DNA of 64,000 nucleotides from Novosphingobium sp. Chol11 (GCF_900218065.1 NZ_OBMU01000005.1:62001-126000); one strand, 5' to 3'. Counted from the first letter of the stretch, positions 43,064-51,827 are shown. The notes: a model not told the origin generated them from the sequence alone. Numbers and translations: made by a program.

Positions 43064-43503
43064 TGCGCGACCGCCGCCGGCTCCTGCTCCTCGTCCTGGT
43101 GACCTTCGCCGCGGCGATCGCTGGCGTTGTCATTGGCCGCGTCTATGTGGTTCCAGTGCGCCCGGTCGAAAATGAGCTGCACGAGCTGCTCCATCGCGAT
43201 CTGAAGCTGAATTCAGCGCAACACAGCCGACTCGAGACAATCGAGAAGAACTACGCGATCCGGCGTCAAGCGCTGGAGGCCGAATTGCGCGCCGACAATG
43301 CGCGTCTCGCGGAAGCGATCGAAGCGGAGCATGGCTATGGCCCGCAAGTCGCAACTGCGGTGGATCGCTCGCACCAGGCCATGGGCGCGCTGCAGAAAGA
43401 AACACTTGAGCATATCTTCGCGATGCGGGCCGTGCTGCGCCCGGATCAGACGGACAAATTCGACGACGCCGTGGTGAAAGCGCTGACGGCCAAATCCGAA
43501 TGA
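43063..43503 (+). CDS. CnrX-like periplasmic metal sensor
   Basis: A 146-aa protein anchored by one N-terminal helix, followed by a four-helix periplasmic hooked-hairpin domain. H40, H44, E61, H117 and M121 reproduce, with a constant offset of two, the H42/H46/E63/H119/M123 ligands of Cupriavidus CnrX, including the axial Met. The sensor should therefore bind a transition metal in a CnrX-like site. Start is ATG at 43063 (TGATG with the cnrY stop) or the GTG three bases earlier. The metal sensed here (Ni, Co or Cu) cannot be told. Confidence 0.82.
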   Translation: MRDRRRLLLLVLVTFAAAIAGVVIGRVYVVPVRPVENELHELLHRDLKLNSAQHSRLETIEKNYAIRRQALEAELRADNARLAEAIEAEHGYGPQVATAVDRSHQAMGALQKETLEHIFAMRAVLRPDQTDKFDDAVVKALTAKSE

Positions 43504-44066
43504 CCGCGTGCCTCCCCGACTGCTCGGACGGGGAGCTCGCGGCTCTGGCGCTTGGAGGCCGGCAAGCGGCCTATGGCGAGCTGGTCCGCCGGCATCAAGG
43601 TTGGGTTCACCGGCTCGTGCGCAGCCATGTCGGATCTATGGATGAGGCATTGGATGTCACCCAGGCGAGCTTCGTCGCGGCCTTTGCCGCACTCAACCGC
43701 TATGACGTAACCCGACCCTTCCAGGTCTGGATGTCCCGGATTGTCATCAACAAATGCCATGACTGGCGGCGTCGGCGAGCGGTTCGAAATTTCTTTGCCC
43801 TAGCCCTACCGCTCGGCGAGGCGGACGGCGTCGCCGACGACGCACCGCTGCCCGATCAGGCGATCGGGGCCGAACAGCAGCTCGCGCAAGCAATGAAAGC
43901 GATTGCTGCCCTGCCGTCTTCCCTCAAGGACACGCTTATTTTGCGTACGATCGACGAGAAATCGGAAGCTGAAACCGCCGAAATTCTCGGGATCAGCCAG
44001 AAGGCGGTCGAAACGCGCCTCTATCGAGCTAGGGCACGCCTTTCGGAAATATTAAAGAAAGTTTGA
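43500..44066 (+). CDS. ECF sigma factor, CnrH-like
   Basis: A 188-aa two-domain sigma factor. Region 2 (ELVRRHQGWVHRLVRSHVGS, DEALDVTQASFVAAF, RPFQVWMSRIVINKCHDWRR) would melt and bind the -10. Region 4 (LPSSLKDTLILRTIDEKSEA, ETAEILGISQKAVETRLYRA) would bind the -35. It overlaps cnrX by 4 nt. Once CnrY lets go it should transcribe targets sharing a common promoter. The repeated [GA]AGGG[GT]-N15-CGTAT element is the best local candidate. Confidence 0.87.
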   Translation: MTACLPDCSDGELAALALGGRQAAYGELVRRHQGWVHRLVRSHVGSMDEALDVTQASFVAAFAALNRYDVTRPFQVWMSRIVINKCHDWRRRRAVRNFFALALPLGEADGVADDAPLPDQAIGAEQQLAQAMKAIAALPSSLKDTLILRTIDEKSEAETAEILGISQKAVETRLYRARARLSEILKKV

Positions 44067-44091
44067 GGGGGATGAGGCCATGCTGCGTATT
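44065..44091 (+). promoter_or_regulatory. Candidate ECF-sigma promoter of copAB
   Basis: GAGGGG (44065-44070), 15 nt, CGTATT (44086-44091), identical in both hexamers and spacing to the copC site. It begins at the stop codon of the sigma gene and ends 41 nt before the multicopper oxidase ATG. This lets copAB be transcribed apart from cnrYXH. Confidence 0.5.
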
Positions 44092-44132
44092 CCCAATAGG
44101 TACGCCCTCTTTCTTAAAGCTGAGACAACCGA

Positions 44133-46058
44133 ATGATTTCTGCTCTCGACCGCCGCCAGTTCCTCCGCGGCGCGGCCCTCGCCGGCGGCGGCGCAGCATT
44201 GTCAGCCTGGCTGCCGGCCTGGGCGCAGACGATCTCGCCGGGGATGCGACCGACGCTGCCGACCGTGTCGGGCGAAGACATTACGCTCACCATCGCCCGG
44301 CAGTCGATGACCATCGACGGGCGCAAGTTCCGGGCAATCGGCCTCAACGGCACGGTCCCCGCCCCGCTGATCCGGCTGCGCGAGGGCCAGCGCGTGCGGC
44401 TCAACGTCATCAATCAGCTGGAGGAGGACAGCTCGATCCACTGGCACGGGCTGATCCTGCCGGCCAATATGGACGGTGTGCCGGGCGTGTCTTTTCCGGG
44501 CATCAAGCCGGGCTCGAACTACCTCTACCAGTTCTCCGTCGTGCAAAGCGGCACCTACTGGTACCACAGCCATTCAGGCCTGCAGGAACAGGAAGGCCAT
44601 TACGGCCCGATCATCATCGATCCCGCCGGTGCCGATCCGGTCGCCTATGACCGCGAGCATGTCATCGTGCTCGCCGATCACAGCGCGCTCTCGCCGCAGG
44701 CGATCTTCCGGCGCCTCAAGGTCAACCCCGGCCATTTCAATTTCCAGCGCCAGACCCTGGCCGGGCTCCTGTCGGGCAAGGATCAGCCGCTCAAGGACCG
44801 GCTCGACTGGGGCCAGATGCGGATGGACCCGGCCGACATCTCCGATGTGACCGGATCCACCTACACCTATCTCGTCAACGGCCATGGTCCGATGGACAAC
44901 TGGACCGCGCTCTTCACCCCGGGCGAACGGGTGCGGCTGCGGGTCATCAATGCGTCGGCGATGACCACCTTCAACGTCCGCATCCCCGGCCTGCCGCTGA
45001 CCATCGTCCAGGCCGACGGGCAGAATGTGGTGCCGGTCACCGTCGACGAGTTCCAGGTTGGTGTTGCCGAGACCTACGACGTCGTTGTCAGCCCAGGCGA
45101 TGACAAGGCCTACACCCTTGTCGGCGAGGCGATCGACCGCTCGGGCATGGCGCGTGCCACGCTCGCGCCGCGCGCCGGCATGGCCGGCGAGGTTCCCCCC
45201 TTACGCAAACGGCCGCTCGCCGACATGAAGGACATGGGCATGGACATGTCCTCGATGCCGGGCATGGAAGGCATGGACATGTCGGGCGGCGCTATGCGGG
45301 GCGTCGATCCGACGGCCGAGAAGAACGCGTCCGCGCGCCTCGCGACCGGCGCGGCGGCAGCGATGGCGACCATGGACAATAGCGCCATGGCAGGCATGGA
45401 TCATTCGGGGATGGATCATTCCGCGATGAGCGGGATGGACCACGGCGCGATGGGCGCCGATGGCCAGATGGCGGGCATGGACCATGGCGGGCACGCGATG
45501 GGGTCGATGAAGATGCGAGACTTCTCGAACGCGCCGCAGGTGAAGCGCGACCCGAGCGTCCAGACCATCTCGCCGATGCCCGTCGACCGCACCGGCGAGC
45601 CCGGCCAGGGCCTCGCCGACGTCGGCCACAAGGTGCTTGTCTACAGGGACCTGATGGCGCTCGATCGCAATCCGGACGTGCGCGCGCCGAGCCGCAGCAT
45701 CGACATTCACCTCACCGGCAACATGGAGCGGTTCATGTGGTCGTTCGACGGCGAAAAAATGTCGGACCATCACGAGCCGATCCCCTTCATCGAAGGCGAG
45801 CGGGTGCGCGTCAATCTCATCAACGACACGATGATGGGGCATCCGATCCATATTCACGGGCATTTTTTCGAGCTGGTGACGGGGCATGGCGATCATGCGC
45901 CACGCAAGCATACGGTAATCGTCCAGCCCGGCGGCAAGGTGACCTGGGACTTCACCGCCGACGCGGTCGGCGACTGGGCCTTCCACTGTCATCTCCTCTA
46001 CCACATGCATGCCGGGATGATGCGGGTCGTGAGCGTCCGTCCGAAGGGAGACGCGTAA
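44133..46058 (+). CDS. copA: Multicopper oxidase CopA/PcoA (first copy)
   Basis: A 641-aa periplasmic copper oxidase with a Tat signal (DRRQFLRGAALAGGGAALSA). The cupredoxin copper motifs are SIHWHG, TYWYHSH, GHPIHIHGHF and HCHLLYHMHAGMM, which supply type 1, 2 and 3 copper ligands. A Met/His-rich insert (about 355-445, with repeated MDHSGMDHSAM-type units) is typical of the PcoA/CopA group and may bind Cu(I). It would oxidise Cu(I) in the periplasm. Its stop overlaps the copB start by one base. Not to be confused with the CopA-type ATPase at 38.6 kb. Confidence 0.94.
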   Translation: MISALDRRQFLRGAALAGGGAALSAWLPAWAQTISPGMRPTLPTVSGEDITLTIARQSMTIDGRKFRAIGLNGTVPAPLIRLREGQRVRLNVINQLEEDSSIHWHGLILPANMDGVPGVSFPGIKPGSNYLYQFSVVQSGTYWYHSHSGLQEQEGHYGPIIIDPAGADPVAYDREHVIVLADHSALSPQAIFRRLKVNPGHFNFQRQTLAGLLSGKDQPLKDRLDWGQMRMDPADISDVTGSTYTYLVNGHGPMDNWTALFTPGERVRLRVINASAMTTFNVRIPGLPLTIVQADGQNVVPVTVDEFQVGVAETYDVVVSPGDDKAYTLVGEAIDRSGMARATLAPRAGMAGEVPPLRKRPLADMKDMGMDMSSMPGMEGMDMSGGAMRGVDPTAEKNASARLATGAAAAMATMDNSAMAGMDHSGMDHSAMSGMDHGAMGADGQMAGMDHGGHAMGSMKMRDFSNAPQVKRDPSVQTISPMPVDRTGEPGQGLADVGHKVLVYRDLMALDRNPDVRAPSRSIDIHLTGNMERFMWSFDGEKMSDHHEPIPFIEGERVRVNLINDTMMGHPIHIHGHFFELVTGHGDHAPRKHTVIVQPGGKVTWDFTADAVGDWAFHCHLLYHMHAGMMRVVSVRPKGDA

Positions 46059-47206
46059 TGACCCGCATCCTCACGCCGCTGGTGAGCGCGATCGCCCTTT
46101 TCGCTGCCGCGCCCGCCTTTGCCCAGGATCATTCAATGCACGGCATGCCCGGCATGGCGCCGCCGGGCGAGGTGCCGCCGGCGCAGGAGAAGAAGAAGGA
46201 CAAGGCCGCCGCCAGGCCGCGCGCTCAGACACCAGCGCCAGACGCCACCTCGGCGATGGACCATTCGCAGCACCAGGCCAGTCCTGCGCCGCAGGGAGAT
46301 GCGGCCGGTCAGCCGCAACCCGCGTCTCCCGCGATGCCGGACATGCCGGGCATGGACCACTCCCAGCATCAGGACGGCGCGATGCCGGACATGCCCGGGA
46401 TGGACCATTCGCAGCATGGCCAGACCGCCATGCCCGGCATGCAAATGACCGGCACGGCGCTTCCGGCCGGCAATGCGCCCCCGCCGCCTCCCCCCAGCGA
46501 CCACTTCGCCGATCGTGATTTTCCCGGCGCCGAGATGGCGCGCTCACGCGACATCATGATGAAGGACAGCGGCGGCAACAATTTCGGGCAGGTGCTGCTC
46601 AACCTGTTCGAGTATCAAGCGCATAGCGGTCGCGATGGCTATCGCTGGGATGGCGAAGGCTTTTACGGCGGCGATATCAACCGGCTCTGGCTCAAGAGCG
46701 AGGGCGAAGGCGAGTTCGGCCGCGGCATCGACAGCGCGGAGGTGCAGGTGCTCTATAGCCGGGCCATCGACCCCTATTTCAATCTTCAGGGCGGTATCCG
46801 CCAGGACTTCGGCCGCGGGCCCGACCGCACTTACGCGACGGTCGGCGTCGAGGGCCTGGCTCCCGGCATGTTCGAAGTCGAAGGCGCGCTGTTCCTCTCG
46901 ACCAAGGGCGATGTTCTGGGCCGGGTCGAGGGCTATTACGACCAGCGCATTACCCAGCGCCTGATCTTGCAGCCGCGCGCCGAGGTCAATTTCGCCGCGC
47001 AGGATATTCCGGAGAACGACATCGGTTCGGGGCTGGTCAACATAGAGCTCGGCGCGCGCCTGCGCTATGAGTTCAGCCGCCAGTTCGCACCCTATATCGG
47101 CGTCTCTTATCTGCGCAAAGCCGGCGACACGGCGCGGCTGTCGAGGCTTGCCGGCGAGGACGTCCATGCCACCAGCTTCGTCGCCGGCATCCGCTTCTGG
47201 TTCTAG
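46058..47206 (+). CDS. copB: Outer-membrane copper resistance protein CopB (first copy)
   Basis: A 382-aa protein: signal peptide (ending AAPAFAQ), a Met/His-rich periplasmic segment (MHGMPGMAPPG, MDHSQHQ repeats, about residues 20-145), then a CopB beta-barrel domain (FADRDFPGAEMARSRDIMM through FAPYIGVSYLRKAGDTARL and a C-terminal aromatic WF). The ATG at 46058 shares its A with the copA stop (TAATG) and follows an AGGGAG ribosome-binding site. It presumably sequesters or exports copper with CopA. Confidence 0.92.
   Translation: MTRILTPLVSAIALFAAAPAFAQDHSMHGMPGMAPPGEVPPAQEKKKDKAAARPRAQTPAPDATSAMDHSQHQASPAPQGDAAGQPQPASPAMPDMPGMDHSQHQDGAMPDMPGMDHSQHGQTAMPGMQMTGTALPAGNAPPPPPPSDHFADRDFPGAEMARSRDIMMKDSGGNNFGQVLLNLFEYQAHSGRDGYRWDGEGFYGGDINRLWLKSEGEGEFGRGIDSAEVQVLYSRAIDPYFNLQGGIRQDFGRGPDRTYATVGVEGLAPGMFEVEGALFLSTKGDVLGRVEGYYDQRITQRLILQPRAEVNFAAQDIPENDIGSGLVNIELGARLRYEFSRQFAPYIGVSYLRKAGDTARLSRLAGEDVHATSFVAGIRFWF
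46334..46429 (+). repeat. Two 48-bp tandem repeats in copB
   Basis: Two in-frame 16-codon units (46334-46381 and 46382-46429) each encode MPDMPGMDHSQH plus four variable residues. They differ at a few positions. They expand the Met/His metal-binding region, and such units vary in copy number among CopB proteins. Confidence 0.75.
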
Positions 47207-47296
47207 CATCGGGACGGCTGATGGCGGGGGCGAACAGGAGAGCGGGGCGTTACACTGAGACCCAGGTCGGCCTGCGCCGAACGAAGGAGATACGCC

Positions 47297-47770
47297 ATGG
47301 ATCATTCGTCCCACATGAGCACACGGAAGATGGGCGCCTATTGGAGCCTGGCCTTCCAGACCGTCATCAGCGGCGTCATCATGTATCTGGTGATGTTCGT
47401 CATGATCGACGGGCTCGACAGCTTCTACAACAACCTCAACATGCTCTACATGACGCTGATGATGGTCTCACCGATGGTGGTGCTCATGATCCTCGCCATG
47501 CGGCACATGTTCCCGTCGAAGGCCGCCAACATCGCGCTGATCGCCGCGTCGCTGGTCGCCTTCTTGGGCAGCTTCGCGTTCATCCGCACGCAGACCACGA
47601 TCGGCGACACGGCCTTTCTGCGCTCGATGATCCCACACCACTCCGGCGCGATCCTGATGTGCCAGGAAGCAAAGCTGAGCGATCCCGAAGTCATCCGGCT
47701 TTGCGAATCGATCAAGCGCTCGCAGCGGCAGGAAATCGACGAGATGAAGGCCATACTCGCGCGGCGCTGA
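47297..47770 (+). CDS. DUF305 membrane-anchored protein
   Basis: A 157-aa protein with about three membrane helices (FQTVISGVIMYLVMFVMID, MLYMTLMMVSPMVVLMILAM, ANIALIAASLVAFLGSFAFI) and a periplasmic DUF305 segment: FLRSMIPHHSGAILMCQEAK and LCESIKRSQRQEIDEMKAIL. The HHSGA and SQ..EI motifs are typical, and the family often accompanies copper and silver resistance. AAGGAG lies 8 nt upstream. Function unproven; metal binding via the paired His is plausible. Confidence 0.82.
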   Translation: MDHSSHMSTRKMGAYWSLAFQTVISGVIMYLVMFVMIDGLDSFYNNLNMLYMTLMMVSPMVVLMILAMRHMFPSKAANIALIAASLVAFLGSFAFIRTQTTIGDTAFLRSMIPHHSGAILMCQEAKLSDPEVIRLCESIKRSQRQEIDEMKAILARR

Positions 47771-47828
47771 GTGGCACGGTCCGGCTACGCCCGGATACGT
47801 GCGCCCGGCCGGGCGTGTGAGCCGGCCG

Positions 47829-49364
47829 ATGGTCTACACGAGGCGCGGGCCCGACGAGATTGCCAGGGAGGTGGCGCGGCTTGCGCCGCTGTTCCTGCGA
47901 CAGGCTGGCGGCCACGTCCTGACGCTGCTCGATCCTTCCGGGATGGTGCTGAGCTATAATGAAGAAGGCGAGCGTGCCGAATGCTGGCCGCTCGATCGCG
48001 TCCTGGGACAGCCCCACGACCTGTTCTACCCGCCCGACGAGATTGCGGCGGGGCGTCCAGGCGCAGACCTGGCGGCCGCCCTTCACGAGGGCACGCTGGA
48101 GCGCGAAGCGTGGCGGGTCTGCGAGAACGGCGCGGAATATCTGGCGCGCCTGACGATCACCGCACTGTTCGAAGGCGACACACATCGCGGCTTCGCCTGC
48201 ATCAGCCGCGATGTCACCGACGAGGCGGCGGTCCGCGCATCGATCGAGACCCGCGAGCAGCATCTGCAATCGATTCTGGCGACGGTGCCGGATGCGATGA
48301 TCATCATCGACGAGACCGGCGCCATCACGTCGTTCAGCGCAGCGGCACAACGCCTGTTCGGCTACAGCGAAGCCGAGCTCGTCGGCCGCAACGTCTCCTG
48401 CCTTATGCCCCAGCCCGATCGCGACCGTCACGACGAATATCTCGCGCATTATCTGCAGACCGGCGAGCGCCGGATCATCGGCCTCGGTCGCGTCGTGGTC
48501 GGCCAGCGCCGCGACGGCTCAACCTTCCCGATGCAGCTGTCGGTCGGCGAGGCCGGTGAAGACGGGCAGCGGTTGTTCACCGGCTTTATCCGGGATCTCA
48601 CCGCCAAGGAGCAGGATGAGCTCAGGCTCAAGGAACTGCAGGCAGAGCTGGTCCATGTCTCTCGGCTGAGCGCGATGGGCACGATGGCCTCGACGCTCGC
48701 GCATGAGCTCAACCAGCCGCTTGCCGCGGTCGCGCTCTATCTCGAGACGATCCGCGACATGCTCGACGAGCGGGACGACGAACCCTTCGTGTCGCTACGG
48801 TCGGTGATGGATGATGCGGCACAGGAAACGCTGCGGGCCGGCCATATCGTCCGGCGCCTGCGCGATTTCGTCGCCCGCGGCGAGGTCGACAAGAGCCTCC
48901 ACGAGCTGCCGCAGGTCATCGCCGAGGCGAGCCAGCTCGCGCTGGTCGGTGCACGCGAGCGCGGCATCCGCAGCTTCTTTGCGGTCGATCCCGCCGCGAC
49001 GCTGGTCCTCGTCGACAGGGTGCAGATCCAGCAGGTGCTGGTCAACCTGATGCGCAATGCCATCGAGGCGATGGCGGAGTGTCCGGTTCGCGACCTCAAG
49101 GTGGCGACCAGGTTGCGCCCTGACGGGCTGATCGAGGTGACCGTGGAGGATACCGGTCCCGGCATCGCGGACGGAATCCGCGAGCAGCTCTTCACGGCGT
49201 TCAACTCGACAAAGGCCGACGGCATGGGCCTCGGCCTCTCGATCTGCCGGACCATCATCGAAGCGCATGGCGGCCGTATCTGGATGGAGCGCCCCGACCG
49301 CGGCGGCACCCGCTTTCATTTTACCTTGATCCATGCGCGGGCGGAGGAGGAACATGGGGGATAG
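47829..49364 (+). CDS. fixL: FixL-like heme-PAS oxygen-sensing histidine kinase
   Basis: A 511-aa kinase with an N-terminal PAS-like domain (about 20-135) and a second PAS (about 145-260) with the FixL heme signature RDRHDEYLAHYLQTGERRII then GLGRVVVG. The proximal His (201) and the distal-side Arg (221) are 20 residues apart, as in rhizobial FixL (H194/R214, H200/R220). A kinase core follows (phospho-His in LAHELNQPLAA, N-box NLMRNAIEAM, GLGLSICRTIIEAHGG). ATG 47829 is preferred; a GTG at 47799 is possible. It overlaps fixJ by 11 nt. Confidence 0.88.
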   Translation: MVYTRRGPDEIAREVARLAPLFLRQAGGHVLTLLDPSGMVLSYNEEGERAECWPLDRVLGQPHDLFYPPDEIAAGRPGADLAAALHEGTLEREAWRVCENGAEYLARLTITALFEGDTHRGFACISRDVTDEAAVRASIETREQHLQSILATVPDAMIIIDETGAITSFSAAAQRLFGYSEAELVGRNVSCLMPQPDRDRHDEYLAHYLQTGERRIIGLGRVVVGQRRDGSTFPMQLSVGEAGEDGQRLFTGFIRDLTAKEQDELRLKELQAELVHVSRLSAMGTMASTLAHELNQPLAAVALYLETIRDMLDERDDEPFVSLRSVMDDAAQETLRAGHIVRRLRDFVARGEVDKSLHELPQVIAEASQLALVGARERGIRSFFAVDPAATLVLVDRVQIQQVLVNLMRNAIEAMAECPVRDLKVATRLRPDGLIEVTVEDTGPGIADGIREQLFTAFNSTKADGMGLGLSICRTIIEAHGGRIWMERPDRGGTRFHFTLIHARAEEEHGG

Positions 49365-49977
49365 ACGCGTCATCCATCTGGTCGACGACGAGGAGAGCAT
49401 CCGCAAGGCGGCGAGCTTTGCGCTCAAGACCGCGGGCTACGACGTCGTGACCTATGCCTCGGGCGTGGAGTTTCTCAAGGAGGCGAAGTCGGCGGCCGTC
49501 GGCTGCGTCATCCTTGACGTGCGCATGCCCGAGATGGACGGTCTCGAGGTTCAGGCCGCCATGGCAGCACGCGGGGTCAACATGCCGGTCATCGTCCTGA
49601 CCGGCCATGGCGACGTGTCGGTTGCGGTGCAGGCCATGAAAGGCGGCGCGGTCGACTTTCTCGAGAAGCCCTTCGAGAAAGCGGCCCTGCTCGGCGCCGT
49701 CAGCCGCGCGTTCGCGCGTCTCGACGATGTCGACTTTCGCACTCTGGAAACCTCTGAAGCCGGCGTGCGGGTCGCTGCACTGACGCCCCGGGAGCGTGAA
49801 GTGCTGGAAGGGCTGGCGAACGGCCTGCCCAATAAGACGATCGCCTATGACCTGGGCTGTTCATCGCGAACGGTCGAGGTCCATCGCGCGAGCCTGATGG
49901 CCAAGCTCGAGGTCCGCAATTTGTCCGAAGCCCTGCGGATCGCCTTTGCCGCGGGCATGGGCCGCAAGCCGAAGTGA
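49354..49977 (+). CDS. fixJ: FixJ-type response regulator
   Basis: A 207-aa regulator: receiver domain (VDDEES, phospho-Asp in CVILDVRMPEMDG, Lys in FLEKPFEKAA) and LuxR-type helix-turn-helix (LTPREREVLEGLANGLPNKT, SRTVEVHRASLMAKL). It is the cognate partner of the upstream kinase, starting inside its last codons with a GGAGG ribosome-binding site. It is a close paralog of the orphan regulator at 37.5 kb. Both may read TGCGTATT- or TACGTA-like sites near the copper promoters; this is inference. Confidence 0.9.
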   Translation: MGDRRVIHLVDDEESIRKAASFALKTAGYDVVTYASGVEFLKEAKSAAVGCVILDVRMPEMDGLEVQAAMAARGVNMPVIVLTGHGDVSVAVQAMKGGAVDFLEKPFEKAALLGAVSRAFARLDDVDFRTLETSEAGVRVAALTPREREVLEGLANGLPNKTIAYDLGCSSRTVEVHRASLMAKLEVRNLSEALRIAFAAGMGRKPK

Positions 49978-50013
49978 CTGCGACCTCTACGTAGCGACGG
50001 GACGAGGCGCGAT

Positions 50014-50466
50014 ATGCGATCGATGGTGCAATCGTCACACGGGTGTCCGCTTCTCGCAATGCCATCGGTCCGTTCCACTCAGCATGATGGCAGATACACC
50101 ATCCTCGTCTCCGACGACGATCCCGGCGTGCGGCGTGGCCTCCAGCTGCTGCTGAGATCGCGCGGCTATGCCGTGTGGGGATATACGACCGGCCACGCGC
50201 TGTTGGCCGACCCCCGCGCGAAGGAGGCAGACTGCGTCATCCTCGACTATCGCATGCCCGACATCGACGGATTCGCGATGCTGCGTCACCTTCGCGAGAT
50301 CGGATGGTCGGGACGCGCCATCATGATCTCAGGCTTTCACGACACGCTGCTGGCCTGGCGGGCCGCCGAGGCGGGCTTCGATCACGTTCTCGCAAAGCCT
50401 TTGATCGGCAGGGCTTTGCTCGATGCGTTGGACCGGCACCGCGCCGAGGTTCTGCGAAAGCATTGA
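50014..50466 (+). CDS. Stand-alone receiver-domain response regulator
   Basis: A 150-aa single-domain receiver (SDDDPGVRRGLQLLL, phospho-Asp in CVILDYRMPDIDGFAML, Lys in VLAKPLIGRALL) without an output domain. Such FixJ-like receivers act as phosphate sinks or relays. It lies 36 nt after fixJ on the same strand, so it probably modulates FixLJ. The ATG at 50014 lacks a clear ribosome-binding site, and the native start may be as late as 50086 (MMADTP-like region is in another frame), so the N-terminus is uncertain. Confidence 0.75.
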   Translation: MRSMVQSSHGCPLLAMPSVRSTQHDGRYTILVSDDDPGVRRGLQLLLRSRGYAVWGYTTGHALLADPRAKEADCVILDYRMPDIDGFAMLRHLREIGWSGRAIMISGFHDTLLAWRAAEAGFDHVLAKPLIGRALLDALDRHRAEVLRKH

Positions 50467-50528
50467 GTTATGGCGGCCGGCCCCCGGCAGCCTCAGCCCG
50501 GCGCGATGTGGAAAGCCGATCTGCGCCG

Positions 50529-50924
50529 TCAAAGCCAGTGGCTACGTTTGAACCGGATGTAGAGCCCAATGCAGACCGCAGCGATGACGCCGAGGATGAC
50601 GAAATATCCCCATTGCGTCTTCAGTTCGGGCATATTCTCGAAATTCATGCCGTAGATTCCGGCAATCGCGGTAGGCACCGCGAGGATCGCGGCCCAGGCG
50701 GCAAGCTGACGCGTGATCGCACCCTGGCGCTGCTGTTCGAGCAGGTGACTCGCCTCGAACACCGAGATCAGGATGTCGCGGATGCCGGTGATGGCGCTCT
50801 CAACCCTGAGCATGTGATCGAGCAAATCACGGAAATAGGGTTTCCTTCTCACGATCTGGCTTTTGAGCCATTCGAGCATGGAATCTTTTGCCATCATGGG
50901 CGTCGTCGTCGCTCTCGGCAGCAT
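50529..50924 (-). pseudogene. corA: CorA magnesium transporter, 5'-truncated
   Basis: Only the C-terminal third of CorA is present: the end of the long stalk helix (KPYFRDLLDHMLRVESAITG, ISVFEASHLLEQQRQGAITR) and both membrane helices with the YGMNFENMPEL selectivity motif, ending FKRSHWL. CorA is normally about 320 aa, and only some 125 codons of it remain here. Similarity stops near 50,880, after which the DNA changes character, so the 5' end was lost at a rearrangement. Confidence 0.75.
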
Positions 50925-51244
50925 CGTCTACCGGGCCAGCATCCGCCGGTCATCAACGTAGGGGTCACGACGGTGGAGCGAGCGGTCGGCTCTTCAAGCC
51001 CAACGCGATCGGCTCATTTCTCGCTCACCAGTCGTGAACTAACGGCAAATTTGTCAGAATTTGAGGGTGAAAGTGATTTATGGCCCTCATTTTTGTTTCA
51101 AGCAGCGCCTGCCGAATGCATCTCTGCGATTGATGTCTTCTGCAAAAGCTTGTTGGCATCGGATGCTCGCTGATCACACCTAACCCGTAATCGTGCCTCT
51201 GGCTGACATACCCGACAAACGTATAAGCTCGCCATGCGCGGGCG
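50925..51244. other. Gene-poor junction DNA
   Basis: These 320 nt lie between truncated corA and the toxin gene. The middle is A/T-richer than the flanks. TGAGGG and CCCTCA arms near 51,062-51,089, followed by TTTTTGTTT, could form a weak hairpin terminator on the plus strand. I see no convincing gene. The open frames look random. Probably a rearrangement scar. Confidence 0.4.
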
Positions 51245-51526
51245 TCACCAACCCAATTCCGCGTGCGATCCCAAGCGCACAAGCTGCAAGGTGTCGTCAT
51301 CGGGCTTGCGGTAAATCAGCACGAGGTCGGGCTTTATGTGGCAATCGCGATGGTCGCGCCAGTCGCCGGTCAGCGCATGGTCGCGGTGGCGCGGTTCAAG
51401 CGGCTCGTCGGATGCCAGCGCCTCGATGATCGGGATCAGGTCAGCGTCCAGCGTCTTGGCGTGCTGCCCCTTCTTCTCCCGCTTGTAGTCGCGCTTGAAC
51501 CGCCCGAAGCGTTCAATCGTCCGCAT
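51245..51526 (-). CDS. YafQ/RelE-family mRNA interferase toxin
   Basis: A 93-aa RelE-superfamily toxin of the YafQ group: RFKRDYKREKKGQHAKTLDA at the start, then ALTGDWRDHRDCHIKPDLVL and IYRKPDDDTLQLVRLGSHAE. The HRDCHIKPDLVLIY block and the final SHAELGW carry the His residues used in YafQ-type ribosome-dependent mRNA cleavage. Its start overlaps the antitoxin gene by 14 nt, the classical antitoxin-first arrangement. Confidence 0.9.
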   Translation of the reverse strand: MRTIERFGRFKRDYKREKKGQHAKTLDADLIPIIEALASDEPLEPRHRDHALTGDWRDHRDCHIKPDLVLIYRKPDDDTLQLVRLGSHAELGW

Positions 51527-51776
51527 TGAGGTCGGCCATCAGGTCGACCACCGTGGCGAACCGCTTGCCCTTTCCCTCGCGCGCTTCCTTCATGGCCTCG
51601 ATCGTCTCGGCATTGGGCACCAGCGGTTCAAACGGCAAGGCCTTGTCGCGGGCAACGCGGGTCAGCATCAGGCGCACGGCATCGGAGACGGTCAGCCCCA
51701 TAGCAGCCAGCACGGTCGCGGCTTCCTCCTTCACCGCTCCGTCGATCCGGGTCTGCACAAGAGCGTTTGCGGCCAT
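51513..51776 (-). CDS. RelB/DinJ-family antitoxin
   Basis: An 87-aa antitoxin with a ribbon-helix-helix N-terminus (NALVQTRIDGAVKEEAATVL, AMGLTVSDAVRLMLTRVA) and a C-terminal toxin-binding segment. It should neutralise the adjacent YafQ-like toxin and repress the operon. The ATG at 51776 has AAGGAAA about 6 nt upstream. A promoter (TTGCAC, 17 nt, TACATC on the minus strand) lies around 51,800-51,828, right at the integrase junction. Confidence 0.9.
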   Translation of the reverse strand: MAANALVQTRIDGAVKEEAATVLAAMGLTVSDAVRLMLTRVARDKALPFEPLVPNAETIEAMKEAREGKGKRFATVVDLMADLNADD

Positions 51777-51827
51777 GTCGATTTCCTTTCTGCATGACGA
51801 TGTAATGCAAGCGAACGCAAAGTGCAA

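Noticed and set aside
44063-44650. Open frame starting at the sigma-gene stop
   Set aside because: Arg/Pro-rich frame shadow of the multicopper oxidase gene.
51025-51300. Minus-strand open frame of 91 codons near the scar zone
   Set aside because: No recognisable motifs and no ribosome-binding site, and it overlaps the toxin gene's 3' end.
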